DNA from: Talpa occidentalis
Lineage: Eukaryota > Chordata > Mammalia > Eulipotyphla > Talpidae
NCBI RefSeq assembly: GCF_014898055.3
Contig: NW_026555331.1
Coordinates: 98,602,684-98,666,683 of the forward strand
Length of the DNA: 64,000 bases
Reading direction: 5' to 3'
Under the pieces are notes generated by a model. It was not told the DNA's origin. It saw only the letters and a program-made list of their open reading frames with translations, and made no database searches. Both the position numbers and the translations under genes were made by a program. Within the stretch, counting starts at the first letter, position 1, and each line of letters opens with the position of its first letter. This document shows, in pieces, positions 1 through 11,480 of the stretch.

Positions 1-1435
1 ACTGTAGCAAGGAGTGCTAACTCCAACTACTTGAGCCATGAGTGAGTCTGAAAGCCCCCAAGCCTATTCCAGCAGAACCTTGAAGTGCCTGCAGCCCCAG
101 AGAACATTTGAATTCAGGCTTCTGTGGGGCATTGACTGAACCAAAGATGTCTGTCTGTATCTACAGTCTGGTCAAAATAAATCCACATTTCCACTATTTC
201 CCACTTATATTTATATGCAAATGATTGGTAGGTAGATAAACCTGAAGGAAAAAAACTTCAGTATTGGTAGTTCACTGAGTGAGCAGTTACAAAGTATTAT
301 AAAAAGGACAAGGGATAGATTACTAATTAAAGAATTTCAATGAATCATTCTGAACTATTCCTCTAACCAGAGCAATGAGTGAACTGTCAAATCTATGGGC
401 AAATAAAAAGTGATTTTAGGTTACTAAATATTGTAGGATTATAAGGCGCTAAGTTAAGCCATTTACTTGAATAATCACCCATTCACTTATTAAATAATTT
501 TCTAGTTAACTGAATAATCATCTAGAGAGCTGAAAAAAACAGACATCGTAAATGTGACATTGTTCCATGGTTACACAAGATGTTATCACTGCGAGCCACC
601 AGATGAAGGGTACATGGGACTACCCTTAACTTATTTTTGTTTTGCAATTTCCTTTTATTCTATAATTATTTAAAAATAAATGTTAAAAGGGGAGGTAGAA
701 AATAAGAGCTAGCAAGCTAGCTAGATATGTATTCCAGGGTTTTCCCCTCAGAGATTCTTATTCAGTATATTTAGAGTGAGATCCAATAATTCATATATTT
801 TAATCAGTAATTTGGATAATTCTGACGTCCTGCTGTGATCGGCAGCCCTGGAATTTCACAATATAATACTTTTACAGAAGTCAGAGGAAGTTTTCAAATA
901 ATTTCTTCTTGATAAACAATTAGCTAATTACAGTGAAATTTCTGGGGGTGATGGGAGAAAAGGGAACAAGTATCTATGTATCTCCTGCCCCTACTGCATC
1001 TCTCACCCAGGCATGACAAAATACATTCACCTGGATCTCCCAATCTTCTACTCACCTCCACATTTGTCTGTCCTGGATTTCACCAGTCTTCATAAAAAAA
1101 AACCATTAACACCTTCTAAATCTCTTCAATACCAGCAACCTCCATCTTCAATCCACTGGTCTACAGAAAACTTCTTCCTATAACAGAAGTAAACAATCCA
1201 AATGTTGCTTTCAGCAATCCAATGTGAAGTGTAACTTCATGGCTCTTTCCTCTAAGGATAAAGACAAAGCCCCCAGGACTAAAGGAGTCTGTAGTGAAAC
1301 TACACAGAAGGACTCCAAGGTCCCAAATACAAAGGTATAACTATCCAGGATCTCTCTCTGTTCCTGAATGTGCTAGCATTTCCATAAGCTAGAAGTTCCC
1401 ATATAAGCATCTATTTGGGAATAACACTATAAACT
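1..1435. other. AT-rich non-coding DNA, nothing recognised
   Basis: No open reading frame, CpG cluster or recognisable repeat stands out. There is a short palindromic run of AGCT/CTAG units near 709-724. The stretch reads as ordinary intergenic or intronic mammalian DNA. Confidence 0.6.
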
Positions 1436-1437
1436 AT

Positions 1438-1562
1438 TCCAGGTTAGTGATCTGGTTTGGAAGAAAAATTATTAGAAATGCAGATTTCTAGACTCCAGAT
1501 TTCACTGAATCTGATTCAGTAACTCTAGAATAGACTCAAGAATCCACATTGTGGCACATTAT
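1438..1562. repeat. MER5-type hAT-Charlie relic
   Basis: The segment carries the spaced phrases of the MER5 consensus: 'attagaaatgcagatttct', then 'ctgaatctgattcagtaa', then 'aatccacattgtggcac'. MER5 elements are short non-autonomous hAT-Charlie DNA transposons that became inactive early in placental evolution. The copy is strongly diverged and both edges are approximate. Family assignment is from memory of the consensus. Confidence 0.5.
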
Positions 1563-2249
1563 GTACTGGCCATATTCACAAGAATTTAAAGCTGAGGGGT
1601 GTTAAATTAGCTGTTAACCTACAATAGGTTCTACAGATAAAAGTAGCACCTGATATTTTGATAAACAAGAGACAGTACAAAAGATGAGCTTTGAATATTA
1701 GATTTCTGAAGAGGTACCTAATGGAAGTCTCTAGAGGATAAACTGAAGCACTTGGAAGAAGGCAGCACACAACAGAAAAGGAAAAGTGAAACCAAGGAAA
1801 CTTTAATTTATGTAACAATTTTCCTCAGGACTGGCTGTGTTCCTGGTTGGGGGTTGGCATCGAGATGGAGCTGTGGGAAACTTCTTTTTCTCTCCCAACT
1901 ACGAATTGCCTCTGCTTTCCTACATATAAAGTTGGAAGAGGAGAAGAGGGAGGAAGTCATAACATTCTCATGGAATAATATGAATAAATCTGGCTAATAT
2001 GTGAAAGAATTAAGATATAAATAGAATTCAAACAAAGTTTTCAACACAGAAGTCCATAACTGGAAGTCTCCCTTTTATGCTGTTGCTTTCTCTAGAGAGG
2101 AGGCTGAGAGAACTGTTTTTTCTGTACACTGTCACTGTTAGTAATAATTCCCACAGATCGTCTCATACACCAAAGAGATCATGTTCAAAAGTGAAAAATG
2201 ATTCAATAAGTTCATTTTAAGGCTTATCCAAAAGTCTATTCAATCCCTG

Positions 2250-3060
2250 GGCTCTTTGTACTTGCAAAAACTTAATTTGCCTACCAGATAAAATGCTTGT
2301 TCTACTTCACTGTATTCATTACATTCCCATCAGAAGGCAGAAATCACACAGTAATTTGAACAGGAAGGGTTCATTATAAAGAAATGGCAACAGAGGATTG
2401 GAGTGATAGGGAAGTGGCTATGGTTGGGGGACTCTCAGGGAAACCCAGGCTTACTGAGGGACAATACTCAAGGAAGGAACAAACTTGGACAGATAGAGTT
2501 CTCCCCAACTGGAATTCACATCTCACTGTAGAGGTTATATCTGGAGCCCACTGGATATTGGAAAAGTTTGCCAGAAAGGACCCTCCATTGTTACTTAGCC
2601 CAACTGACAACTGCCTTTCAGGATACTGATGGAAGTCACTGCAAAGCTGCCTGTTCAGATTGTCATGCCTCGCTGTGAGACAGCTTGAGCATCATCCGGA
2701 CTAACAAGAAAGCCACCAATAGTGTCAGGGCATGAGAAGGGGTTGCTGCTGATTCACTGGGAAATAAATTTGCTCGTGAGTCCATGAAACTTATAAATTT
2801 CCCTCAAGGGTGCCTCTGAACTTGTTGCTGGGAACTGCCAGAGGGTTTATGCTGGGGGAAGCTGTACTAATTGCTGTTCCAGGTCCGGACACTGGCGGGG
2901 GCAAAAAAGGGAGAAAAAGCCATTTACTCCACAAAAGATAAGCACATCTGAACCAGAAAGAAAAAAAAAAAAACCCTCCTCCATCACCCAATGCTGACAG
3001 TGTTTAACAAGGCCCATGTTTGTTATCACAGCTGGTCAGCCAGAAAGAGCTGATATTGTC
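2250..3060. other. Higher-GC block, probably an unassigned old interspersed repeat
   Basis: Base composition rises compared with the flanks and the text reads like an old LTR or LINE fragment ('aggaagggttcattataaag', later 'tgctgattcactggg'). I could not assign a family. Short reading frames of 60-81 codons on both strands overlap one another and have no coding character. A 13-base A run lies near 2960. A RepeatMasker run would settle the identity. Confidence 0.35.
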
Positions 3061-4815
3061 CCACCAGATCTTTCATGAGAAAATTCAATGCTTAGTAGTT
3101 TACAGCAATTATTTAGTGGCATTATCAACAATTCTTTCATTTCAATGTTAAGTCTGTATACCTACAACTTTTCTAGTTGAAAACTTTATAGCCATCTCTG
3201 CATTATTTTGAAAGAGCTCTATCCAAGCTTCTGCAAAAAGAAAACCCTGAGCAAATTTTCTTCAATGGTTCCTATTCATTCCATTCAAAACAAAATTTCT
3301 TCAATTTGTTAGAGAATAACATCTAAAATTTCTCCGTGCTTATTCTAGAAGCACCCAGAGTTTCTTTCATGCAAAATTGAAAGTAAATGTAAATGAATCC
3401 TGTTCACTAAAAGTTAACCACTAAGCACACATTTGAAAGTCCCTCAAGATACGTATTTAAGACTTCAGTGAGAATTTTGAAATTTATGCTTCCATGCTCA
3501 TATTTTCAAGTAAGAAAATAATATTAAAAACCACATCCAGCGATGCTGAGAGTCATTCAGCCTTGAGTACTTTTGATAACTAGGAGTTTTGTGATAGTTT
3601 TTGATTCAGAGGAAGATTAAGGGTTTTTAGATCTCCCAATATAATATCAGGTACCAGGATGGAAATAACAACAAAATATCTCCCTCATTTGTGGCTCTTC
3701 TCTTCCAAGGCAGACACATCAGTTACTTGAATCCCTGAGGAAAGGCAAAAACGAAGAGGGTCATGGAGTTATTCTGGGACCTGAGGACATCCAAAGGCTG
3801 CTTTGTTCAAGTTATGACATGGTGGACAGGGGTGGAGAGCTAGGGCCTTTAAGACTTTTAAGTAACTCCATGTAGTGAAGTTAATGAAGAGTACAATACC
3901 AGTTAATGAAGAGTATCTGTTTTCGAGTAAGAGAGCACCAAGGGACAATCAGCCCCTTGACATATTGAGTTCCACTAGCCATGCCAGTCAAGAAGTACCA
4001 TCTTCAAGTGTCTTGTGAGGGGTCACAGAGCTCACTAACAGAGTAGAAGAAAATGAGGTCACAGTTTGTGAATTTGTATGCGGTGGTCCTGGGAACTACT
4101 AAAAAATGATTAGATGAAGTTTATTGGGTGGTAGTGTTTCTGCATTATTCCAAGGGAACAGAGGCCAGTGGTTTATTAAAACTACCCTCTTTCTAGCTAA
4201 AGCAGAGGAAAACCCCATAGTTTCAGATATATTCTAAAATCACATCACCATTTAAGACCCCTTTTCTGAACTCAGATCATGTATCCAACTCCCTACTTAA
4301 TATTACTTGATATTACAATTATCTCACAAACACCTCTAACACAGTGACAGAATGGGACTTACTGTATTTTCCCCAAACCCAACCCCTCCATATCTCATTG
4401 AGTGCTAGAGTCACCTAATACTGAAATTCTCAACTTTGAGTGGTACAATACACCAGATATGCTCTTAATATAGATAAAAACATCAAGAAGATTTGATCGT
4501 GTGACCACAGAACCATGAGACTTTTGATTGGAGAAATGGCGGCTAAAACCTTGTTAAGACACTAAATGACTTCTTGGAACTGTACTTATCTGCAAAGGAA
4601 ACCTGCCTGCCTATGAATATTTTTGAAGAAAATGTATTCTCTTATAATCTAGAGGAGAAAGACAAAAGGAAAAGAAAATAAAAGGGATAGGAATTTATTT
4701 AGTCATTCATTTACTAAATAACTTAGAGTACTACATGCACAAAAAATTTAGGGTCACATTTCTCAAAGTGTGTAAAAGAATCTGACATACAAATTCACCA
4801 ATTAAGAGAATTAAA
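3061..4815. other. AT-rich non-coding DNA, nothing recognised
   Basis: No reading frame of interest, no CpG cluster and no repeat that I can name. Probably intergenic or intronic sequence. Confidence 0.5.
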
Positions 4816-4910
4816 AGAAAGAAAATGGCCTCTGAAATTTCAAAGCAGTAAATGATTATATAGGGACTAGTTTATTGCTGGTTATTTTGTCTCATTCTCT
4901 ACTATATAGA
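4816..4910 (+). repeat. 95-bp direct repeat unit, copy 1
   Basis: This 95-bp block recurs at 5675-5769 in the same orientation with no indels and only about five substitutions by eye. Shared core text includes 'tagggactagtttattgctg'. Flanking sequence on both sides differs completely, so the similarity has sharp edges. It shows no obvious terminal inverted repeats and no poly(A). It may be a local duplication or two copies of an unnamed repeat. Confidence 0.85.
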
Positions 4911-5044
4911 CATTTATAGTAAAGGCATGGAACCAAAAATAAACTTTCAAAGAGAAGATAAAAGTACATGAAGATAGTAGGAAAAAAGTAATCTCTAAAA
5001 CTCATCTGGAATCCTCATTCTTTCTGAGTTAATCATAATCAGAG

Positions 5045-5160
5045 CTGACATTTAACACTTACTATATCTATTGAAGACTTTAATATGTTTTGTCATATAA
5101 GCATTACAAGCATTCTGTGAAGTACTATTATTTTTCATGCAGTCATTCAGAAAATGTTTA
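5045..5160 (-). repeat. MIR fragment (tentative)
   Basis: Text such as 'agagctgacatttaacacttact' followed later by 'attctgtgaagtactattattt' follows the antisense order of the MIR consensus (cttactatgtgcc ... ctatgaggtaggtactattat). It is strongly diverged. MIRs are ancient tRNA-derived SINEs mobilised by LINE-2. Confidence 0.4.
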
Positions 5161-5674
5161 TAATGCAATGACCACAGTCACTCTAAAGGACAGGAATAAA
5201 TTATGAAGATATAGGTAAGTTCCCTGCTCCTTTAGAGACAAAGAAAATGCACACATTCAGTAAATATGTGAACTGAAGGCTTTGACAACTGAGATATAAA
5301 CATTCATTTGTATCTCAATGATCTCAAGTTGACAAGCAATAATATGATGCAGAGCTTGGATGTGAACAGCGATCATAGGTTAATTGCAAAGTTGCTGTTC
5401 TTCACTGGGTTATATACCCCCTTTTATAGATGAAAATGTCAAATTTGAATAATTTCATATGCCTCAATTTGTATTTGAACATATCCTTTCCATAAATCTT
5501 AGTTCCTTTTCTTCATTCTTAATAACACTGCCTCCCAGAATTACTTATGATTGTTGCGAAATTAAGAATTAAACCCCATTTCAGATGAATCACTTTACAA
5601 GGGGCCCTATAATTTGATAATGACTTTTTGATCCTTCTAAAAATATGAAATGTGGTTTGTTTTAGCCAAGTAAG

Positions 5675-5769
5675 AGAAAGAAAATGGTCTCTGAAACTTC
5701 AAAGCAGCAAATGATTGTATAGGGACTAGTTTATTGCTGGTTATTTTGTCCCATTCTCTACTATATAGA
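5675..5769 (+). repeat. 95-bp direct repeat unit, copy 2
   Basis: Second copy of the block at 4816-4910, same orientation, start-to-start offset 859 bp. Differences are scattered substitutions (for example ggcctctg to ggtctctg, and ttgtctcatt to ttgtcccatt). The lack of indels in AT-rich neutral DNA argues for a fairly recent duplication or transposition. Confidence 0.85.
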
Positions 5770-6109
5770 TAATGGCATCCCAGTTTGGCTAAGACAAAGA
5801 TGATTTCATAACAGTTTTCTTATCCTAGCTTGTGTTTTTTTTTTAAATATATATTTGTATAGTCAAAAACCAAGTCTAGACATTTTGGACATAAAACAGA
5901 GTTGAATGTCAAGGACAATACTGTTCTCTGAGCTGAAAATAATTCATATATTTTGTGAATCAAAATAACCTATTAGAAGAGTCCTAGAGCATTCTGAGGA
6001 ACATTATCATCTAAAAACCTAAACGAGGGCCCTGCAGAGAAATAATTCAGTAAATATATACACACACGTGGATTTACATTTCTCTCAAAATATATTCTCT
6101 AGCAAGGGT

Positions 6110-6328
6110 TTTCTCATATTTGTCACTATTAACAGATTGGGCGAGATAATTATTTGATGTGTGTGTATCAGGATAGGAACTATGATATCTTGTGTATTGT
6201 AGGATGTCCACAGCATCTGCGACCCGTGCCAGAAATACCCTGTCAGTCATGATAACTGAAAATGTCTTCAGACATTGTCAAATATCCTCACGGGAAAATG
6301 TATCTCTAATTAAGAACCACTGCTCTGG
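6110..6328. repeat. MER20-type hAT-Charlie relic
   Basis: Contains the ordered MER20 phrases 'attgtaggatgtccacagcatct', 'aatgtcttcagacattgtc' and the terminal 'taagaaccactg'. It lies in the opposite orientation to the second copy at 37524-37790. MER20 is a non-autonomous DNA transposon about 200 bp long. The 5' part is degraded. Confidence 0.7.
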
Positions 6329-6429
6329 ATAGAAATAGAGAGACATATAGGGGTGATTTATGATCCAGAGACATGAATTTATGTTTAGGTATCAAACAGG
6401 AGAAGACAGTATTTATGTGTATAAATATC

Positions 6430-6660
6430 AACCATGTGGTACAGTGATTAAGAATAGCTGGGGTCACACTGACCAATTGTGAATTTCGATTCTACCACAT
6501 ACTAACTTTGTGATCTATACTAATTGTATGAACTTTAAAATGAAAGTAACAGTAGCAGTTCAAAGAAATATGACCTAAATTTAGTGAGATAAAGCATCTA
6601 AAGCACTTGGCATACTGCTTAGTATTAAACAAACACTTAGAAACTGTCAACTCTTCCTAT
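6430..6660 (+). repeat. MIR (tRNA-derived ancient SINE)
   Basis: Sense-strand MIR order is visible: 'tacagtgattaagaata' (head), 'attctaccacatactaacttt', then 'cttggcatactgcttagtatt' near the 3' end. It is diverged but nearly full length. MIRs are Mesozoic in age. Confidence 0.65.
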
Positions 6661-7710
6661 TTAGAAGTTCCTACCAGTAACAATTCTCAGTCTCTCAGTG
6701 CCTCTGTTTATTTCTATATTACATAAAGACACATATACAATTATACAAACATTTGTCTATATATGGTGCATATATATACGTGTATGTCAAGGTGCAGCAT
6801 AAGTGAAAAATACCAATGGCATGTATGAATGTTCTTGAGTCTATATGTAGTAGTGCAGGGGTCAGGAAAGGGAGTGACCCACATCATAATGCAAAGCAGA
6901 TGTTAGTCTATTGGATAATTTTTCTGGTAGATTAAAAAAAATGGAGTTAAGTAAACTTTATCTGGCATGTTTGAAGAATAAGGCAATCAAATGTTATTAT
7001 TAATAGACTGCTAGCACATAAAACCAAACATAGTTTGGTTTAAAAGCATTTCAAATACAACAAAATGCATTTAATATTAAAGCTTACTGACATGATTAGT
7101 TCATTTTTATTTCAACAATCATTTATAAATAACTTGCTCTTTTGTTAACTTTCTGCTAAGCATTGATTTGCTTTTTGATAAATTTCAGGAACTTGCAATT
7201 CTTCAACGTAATGGTTTTAAATATCTTTTCTCTGCAGAGCTGTAAAATATATTAAAATATATGTTTATGCTGACTCCATTTATCATGATCTGAAGGTGTT
7301 TTGGAGAGTATTGATTGATATTACGACATTCATTTATTTCCACTGCATTTAACTCTTTAAGATAAATTTAGAACAAAGAGTTGACTATACAACGGCTTTC
7401 CTCCTTCTCTGCAAATTAAATTCTTATGTCAAAAGCTATGAATTTCTTTTGTAAATTTAAATGATTTTCCTTTCTATTACTATGGAAGTTAAACGATATT
7501 TAATTCTTCTAATTCCACCTCAGCTCTGGTTAAAGAGGTATTCCTTTGTCAAAAAAGTAACTATCATATCTCTGGGCAGCTGTGCAGCTGGCAAATTCTC
7601 CCTTATATTGGACCAAAGTCTGATTCAAATCAATACCCAATACTCTGATTATGTGGCCACGACAAACATTAGAAGATAAACTGAATCTTTTCACAAAACA
7701 ATTCCTCCTG
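6661..7710. other. AT-rich non-coding DNA
   Basis: Low-complexity AT sequence with short TA/CA microsatellite patches near 6715-6785. The 72-codon frame at 7461-7679 has no recognisable domain and is probably chance. Confidence 0.5.
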
Positions 7711-7962
7711 GGGCCTCCCTGGTGGCTTAGGGGTTAAATGTCAGTGCTACCAATGCAATGGGGAGGCCTGAGTTCAACCCCAGCCAGGAAGCTGACCCAA
7801 AAGGAGCAGCAGTCCTTTCCTGTTTCGCACTGCTCCCCTTAGCAGTGTCTTTCAGTAAATCTGCCTATTCTGCTCCCCACTCTGTCTCTGGTGAATCCTC
7901 TCAACCCCTGCACCTCTGGCCTACACCCTAGATCTTCTATGCATAAATACATTTTTTTTAAA
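7711..7962 (+). repeat. tRNA-derived SINE (older subfamily)
   Basis: Begins 'gggcctccctggtggctt', has an A-box-like head and a B-box-like 'gagttcaaccccagcc', then the family body ('agcagtcctttcctg', 'tcagtaaatctgcctattctgctcc', 'tctggtgaatcctctcaacc') and ends 'tatgcataaatacattttttttaaa'. The 'cacctctggcctacaccc' 3' end marks it as the older of two subfamilies in this window. Target-site duplication is unclear. Confidence 0.9.
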
Positions 7963-9839
7963 GCAATACCAATATTATGTATACTTAGCATCAACTCTCA
8001 CTCTTTTATATAACTGCATCTAAATGCACATCTGATACACATACTTGTGACACACATAGAGAGAAAAGAGAGCAAAAGGGAGAAATAAAGATAGAGCAAA
8101 ATAGAAATAACTTGTAAATCTTGTGCTACTTCTGTAAAATTTTGTGTGAAACCATAGAAATCAAAAAATTTTATATAAAAGTAAAAGTCCTACAGCAAAA
8201 CCCAAAATACTGCACCCCCCAATCAGCTTTTGTTTTAGCAAGGATTTATTACACTATGCTCATTATTTAATAGTTTAATGAATGTACATAAAATATGAAG
8301 TCATGTTAGAACTTTAAATGTAGGTATAAGCAACAAAGTTATTAATAATGACAGTTATAGCAATGACTTTTTCTTCTCAATATTTTTGTTCAAAGGGAAA
8401 AACATCTTAAGAAATGATACTTTAATTAACCATAGGGAATTTTTAGAGTTAGAATAATTATGTTTATATAAATACTCAGGAATTTGTCTATTTATCTGCC
8501 AAAGGAATACAAAACATATAGTATTTATCAGTTTTAAGGACTATACACCCAAACTGTGAGAATGTATTTCATTTTAAATCTGAAACAAGAAAAAACTCAG
8601 CTAATTTGGGGTCAAAAATACACATGTTGTGTGTCCCTTGAACTTTTGACCAATTATGAAATGCATTTCCATAATTCCATTTTTTTTTACTAGGTCATTT
8701 TGATATAGAGGTTTAATTTTTCTTCTGTAGTGGGTTATTCATCCTTTTTAGATGAAACGTTACAATCCTGTTAAGAATCCTTGATTTCAATTGTTTTGAA
8801 ACAAGACTTTCATGATGGAGCCATAAAACAACTCAGCAGTCATGCACATTAGAGAAACATGTCATTCTGTATTCATACATAGAGAATCTGGCAAAGGAAA
8901 CTATAATTATCAAACAAATCAGAAGTGTCTACCACACAAAATCTAAAACTGTATCTGAATTGAGAATGTTCATCCATTTCTCTACTTTCTGATCGCTTTT
9001 CTCTCTTTTCCCCACTTTCTTCCTTCATTCTTTCTGCTCTTTCTTCTTCCTCCCTTTCCCCGCTCCCTCTCCTTCTTTCCTTTTTTCCTTTCTTAATGGA
9101 GAAAGAAAGCGGAAACTAGGATACAGACTAGAGCTGCTGGATAGAACATTATGGTAGAAGCAGAAAATAAATACTATCATCAACTCTACGGTCAGAAATT
9201 TTGTAATCTGAAGCTATAAATAGAACATGGCAACGTGAAGCAGTTAGTCACAATCACAAATTCAGAAAACCTCATGTATATCCACGAACACCTCACTAGT
9301 TTAGAATTAAAAGAGCATCACCCAAGGTATTTCCCAGGTGGGAAGGGACACTCCCTTGGAAGTAGGTAAATTCCCACTGGATGTCCCCATTTCACACTCA
9401 CTCTATGGGGAGCCCCATGGATTTCTTAATTGCTTTGTTCAGGGATGGGGACAGAATTGACAACACTGCCAAGGTGATGAAATCTAGAAAGCTTAATACT
9501 GAACAAAATATGGGGTAAAGAATGAGAAATCCCTAACACCTCTATTTATGACTTCCATTCTTTAACTCATGTAAATGCTAATATTTAATCCTTGTTCTGT
9601 TTATTGAAGAGATCCAAGAAATCTCATCATGAGATTGGATGGATACCCCATAGCCAATGTCGTGTTTATACATTCCAGTCTTTTCTTTAGATATGTGTTC
9701 ACAAAGTGGTACTTTATTAATTGCACAAATTTGTAAAAAGGAAGCCTTTACACAGTAACAATCTAGAATAGTTGAAAGATGATATATAGAGAGACAGATC
9801 TATACCATCCATCACCTCATAAAGATTCTCAGCTGTTTT
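7963..9839. other. AT-rich non-coding DNA with a polypyrimidine tract
   Basis: A strong (C/T)-rich tract spans about 8986-9095 (repeated ttcc/ctct blocks). Otherwise no coding or repeat signal that I recognise. Confidence 0.5.
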
Positions 9840-10315
9840 ATTCTGTTTGTCATACTGTTATACAATTCAAAAGTAGTCTCTTTCAGAACACAATGGAGAA
9901 AAGGTACTCTTTCACTAACTTGTGCTGGACATCCATATGCAAGAAAAACAATGGAGCTAGACATATACCTCACCTTAGACACTTCACAAAATTAATTCAA
10001 AATTATGACACCTAAAAAAATGAACAGTGGTGTAAAATACATATAAATAAATAAAAGAATTAAAACAAAAAACAAAAAAAAATATGACCTAAATGTAAAA
10101 CAAAAAATATATAAAAATTCTAAAGTTAATATAATAGAAAATCTAGGCAACCTTGAATTGTCTTATTGATACAACACCAAAGGCATAATCCATGAAAAAA
10201 AGAACTGGTCTGTAAGACTTTATTAAAATTAAAATTTTGATTCAGTGAAAGACACAATCAAGAGAACTAAAAAACAAGCCACAGGCTGGGAAAAAATAGT
10301 TGCAAAAAAACCCAC
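9840..10315 (+). repeat. LINE-1 ORF2 fragment (dead)
   Basis: Sense-strand text matches the 3' part of L1 ORF2: 'gtgctggacatccatatgcaag', 'gatacaacaccaaaggcat', 'agccacaggctggg'. Many frame breaks and an A-rich expansion near 10015-10085 make it non-functional. No start or 3' UTR is attached. Confidence 0.75.
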
Positions 10316-10800
10316 ATAAGTTATTTATTGCTGCTTAATAAAGTATCTTGAAAGTTAAACAATAGTAATCGTCTATTTCTTTTATTTATGAGCGATAGTC
10401 TTCAGGAAATTCAGCTAAGTTTGGAACATCCAGGATGAGTTCATTCACATCTTTAGACTTGGTGCTGGCTGTTGTTAAGATCCTTTCTCTTCATGGGGCC
10501 TTTAATCTTCAAGGACTTTCTTGCACATACTCTTTCCAAAATAGCAGTCAACCTCTTTACATGACAGTTGGTTTCCAAATGAGTGAAAACACACTCCTTA
10601 AGTACTAAGCATGGAAGCTGCATTCTATAACTCAAGATAAATCAGGGGCCAAATTCAAGAAACAAGAAAGTAGACTCCATCTCTTTATGGACGAAAGGGC
10701 AAAGTCACACTGGAATGGTAGGGATTGCTGTGACTATTGAGAGAAATGATCTCCCACAAATTCAACACTTTTTCTTATAACTTACTTCAAAGTTATATAA
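10316..10800. repeat. Unassigned old interspersed repeat between two L1 fragments
   Basis: The opening 'ttattgctgcttaataaagtatc' resembles a common mammalian repeat that starts 'tgctgcataacaaatta', and the rest reads like a degraded copy of it. I could not name the family. It lies between two L1 fragments that cover the same part of ORF2, so those fragments come from two separate L1 insertions. Confidence 0.35.
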
Positions 10801-10811
10801 CATATATAGAA

Positions 10812-10968
10812 GAAAATATAGGTAAAACACTATGAGACATGCATCGCAATAATATCTTTAAAGACTCATCGTCCAAAGCAAAGAAAGTCAAGGAAAAGAT
10901 AAACACCTGGGATTATATCAAACTGAAAGCTTCTGCACAGCAAAAGAGACAATAACCAAGTGTCCTAT
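10812..10968 (+). repeat. LINE-1 ORF2 fragment (second copy)
   Basis: Text 'gaaaatataggtaaaacact' through 'aagcttctgcacagcaaaagagac' is the L1 ORF2 C-terminal region. It overlaps, in consensus coordinates, the fragment ending at 10315, so it is a different L1 copy. It breaks off abruptly at about 10968. Confidence 0.75.
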
Positions 10969-11309
10969 AAAAATTTTTTTATACAATGCAAAGTCCTAAG
11001 TTTTTATCAGAGTAAATTGCTAAAATTGTAAATATAACGCTGCATAATACTCCATTTGTGTTCCCTCAAAAAATACTCTTGATAATTTTTTATTATTCTT
11101 ATAATTTTTTGAGAGCTTCCATCAAGGAACTTATATATCCTGATAAATTAAATGGTTTCTTTCCTAATAGTAATGACAATGACATGTAACTCATTACAAT
11201 TCAATGTTTATATTAACTACCAAGAATTTTGTGGTTTCATAATAAGGAAATAAAAATATAATCATTCCTTTACCTTATTGCCTTATTTCTTTTTGGCTTT
11301 CATTGTAAG

Positions 11310-11450
11310 TCCCTTAAATTTGGGGTAAGTATCATGGGTGCTTTGGTGATGATCATGGTGTGGTAACATATATCTAAAGAGGTGTTAGCCTATACCCTAT
11401 GTATGGGTTGTAAATCAATGTTGCCCCAATTTAAAAAAATAGTTACAAAA
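11310..11450 (+). repeat. LINE-1 3' end fragment
   Basis: Ends in the L1M-type 3' terminus pattern 'gtaaatcaatgttgccccaat' followed by an A-rich tail, similar to the end at about 43835-43890. A short (CA)n/(CATA)n patch follows at 11452-11480. Confidence 0.5.
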
Positions 11451-11480
11451 TACATACATACATACTCACACACACACATA

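Noticed and set aside
7711..7800. tRNA genes suggested by A- and B-box-like motifs
   Set aside because: The motifs belong to SINE heads; no complete cloverleaf with acceptor stem is present here or in the other SINE copies.
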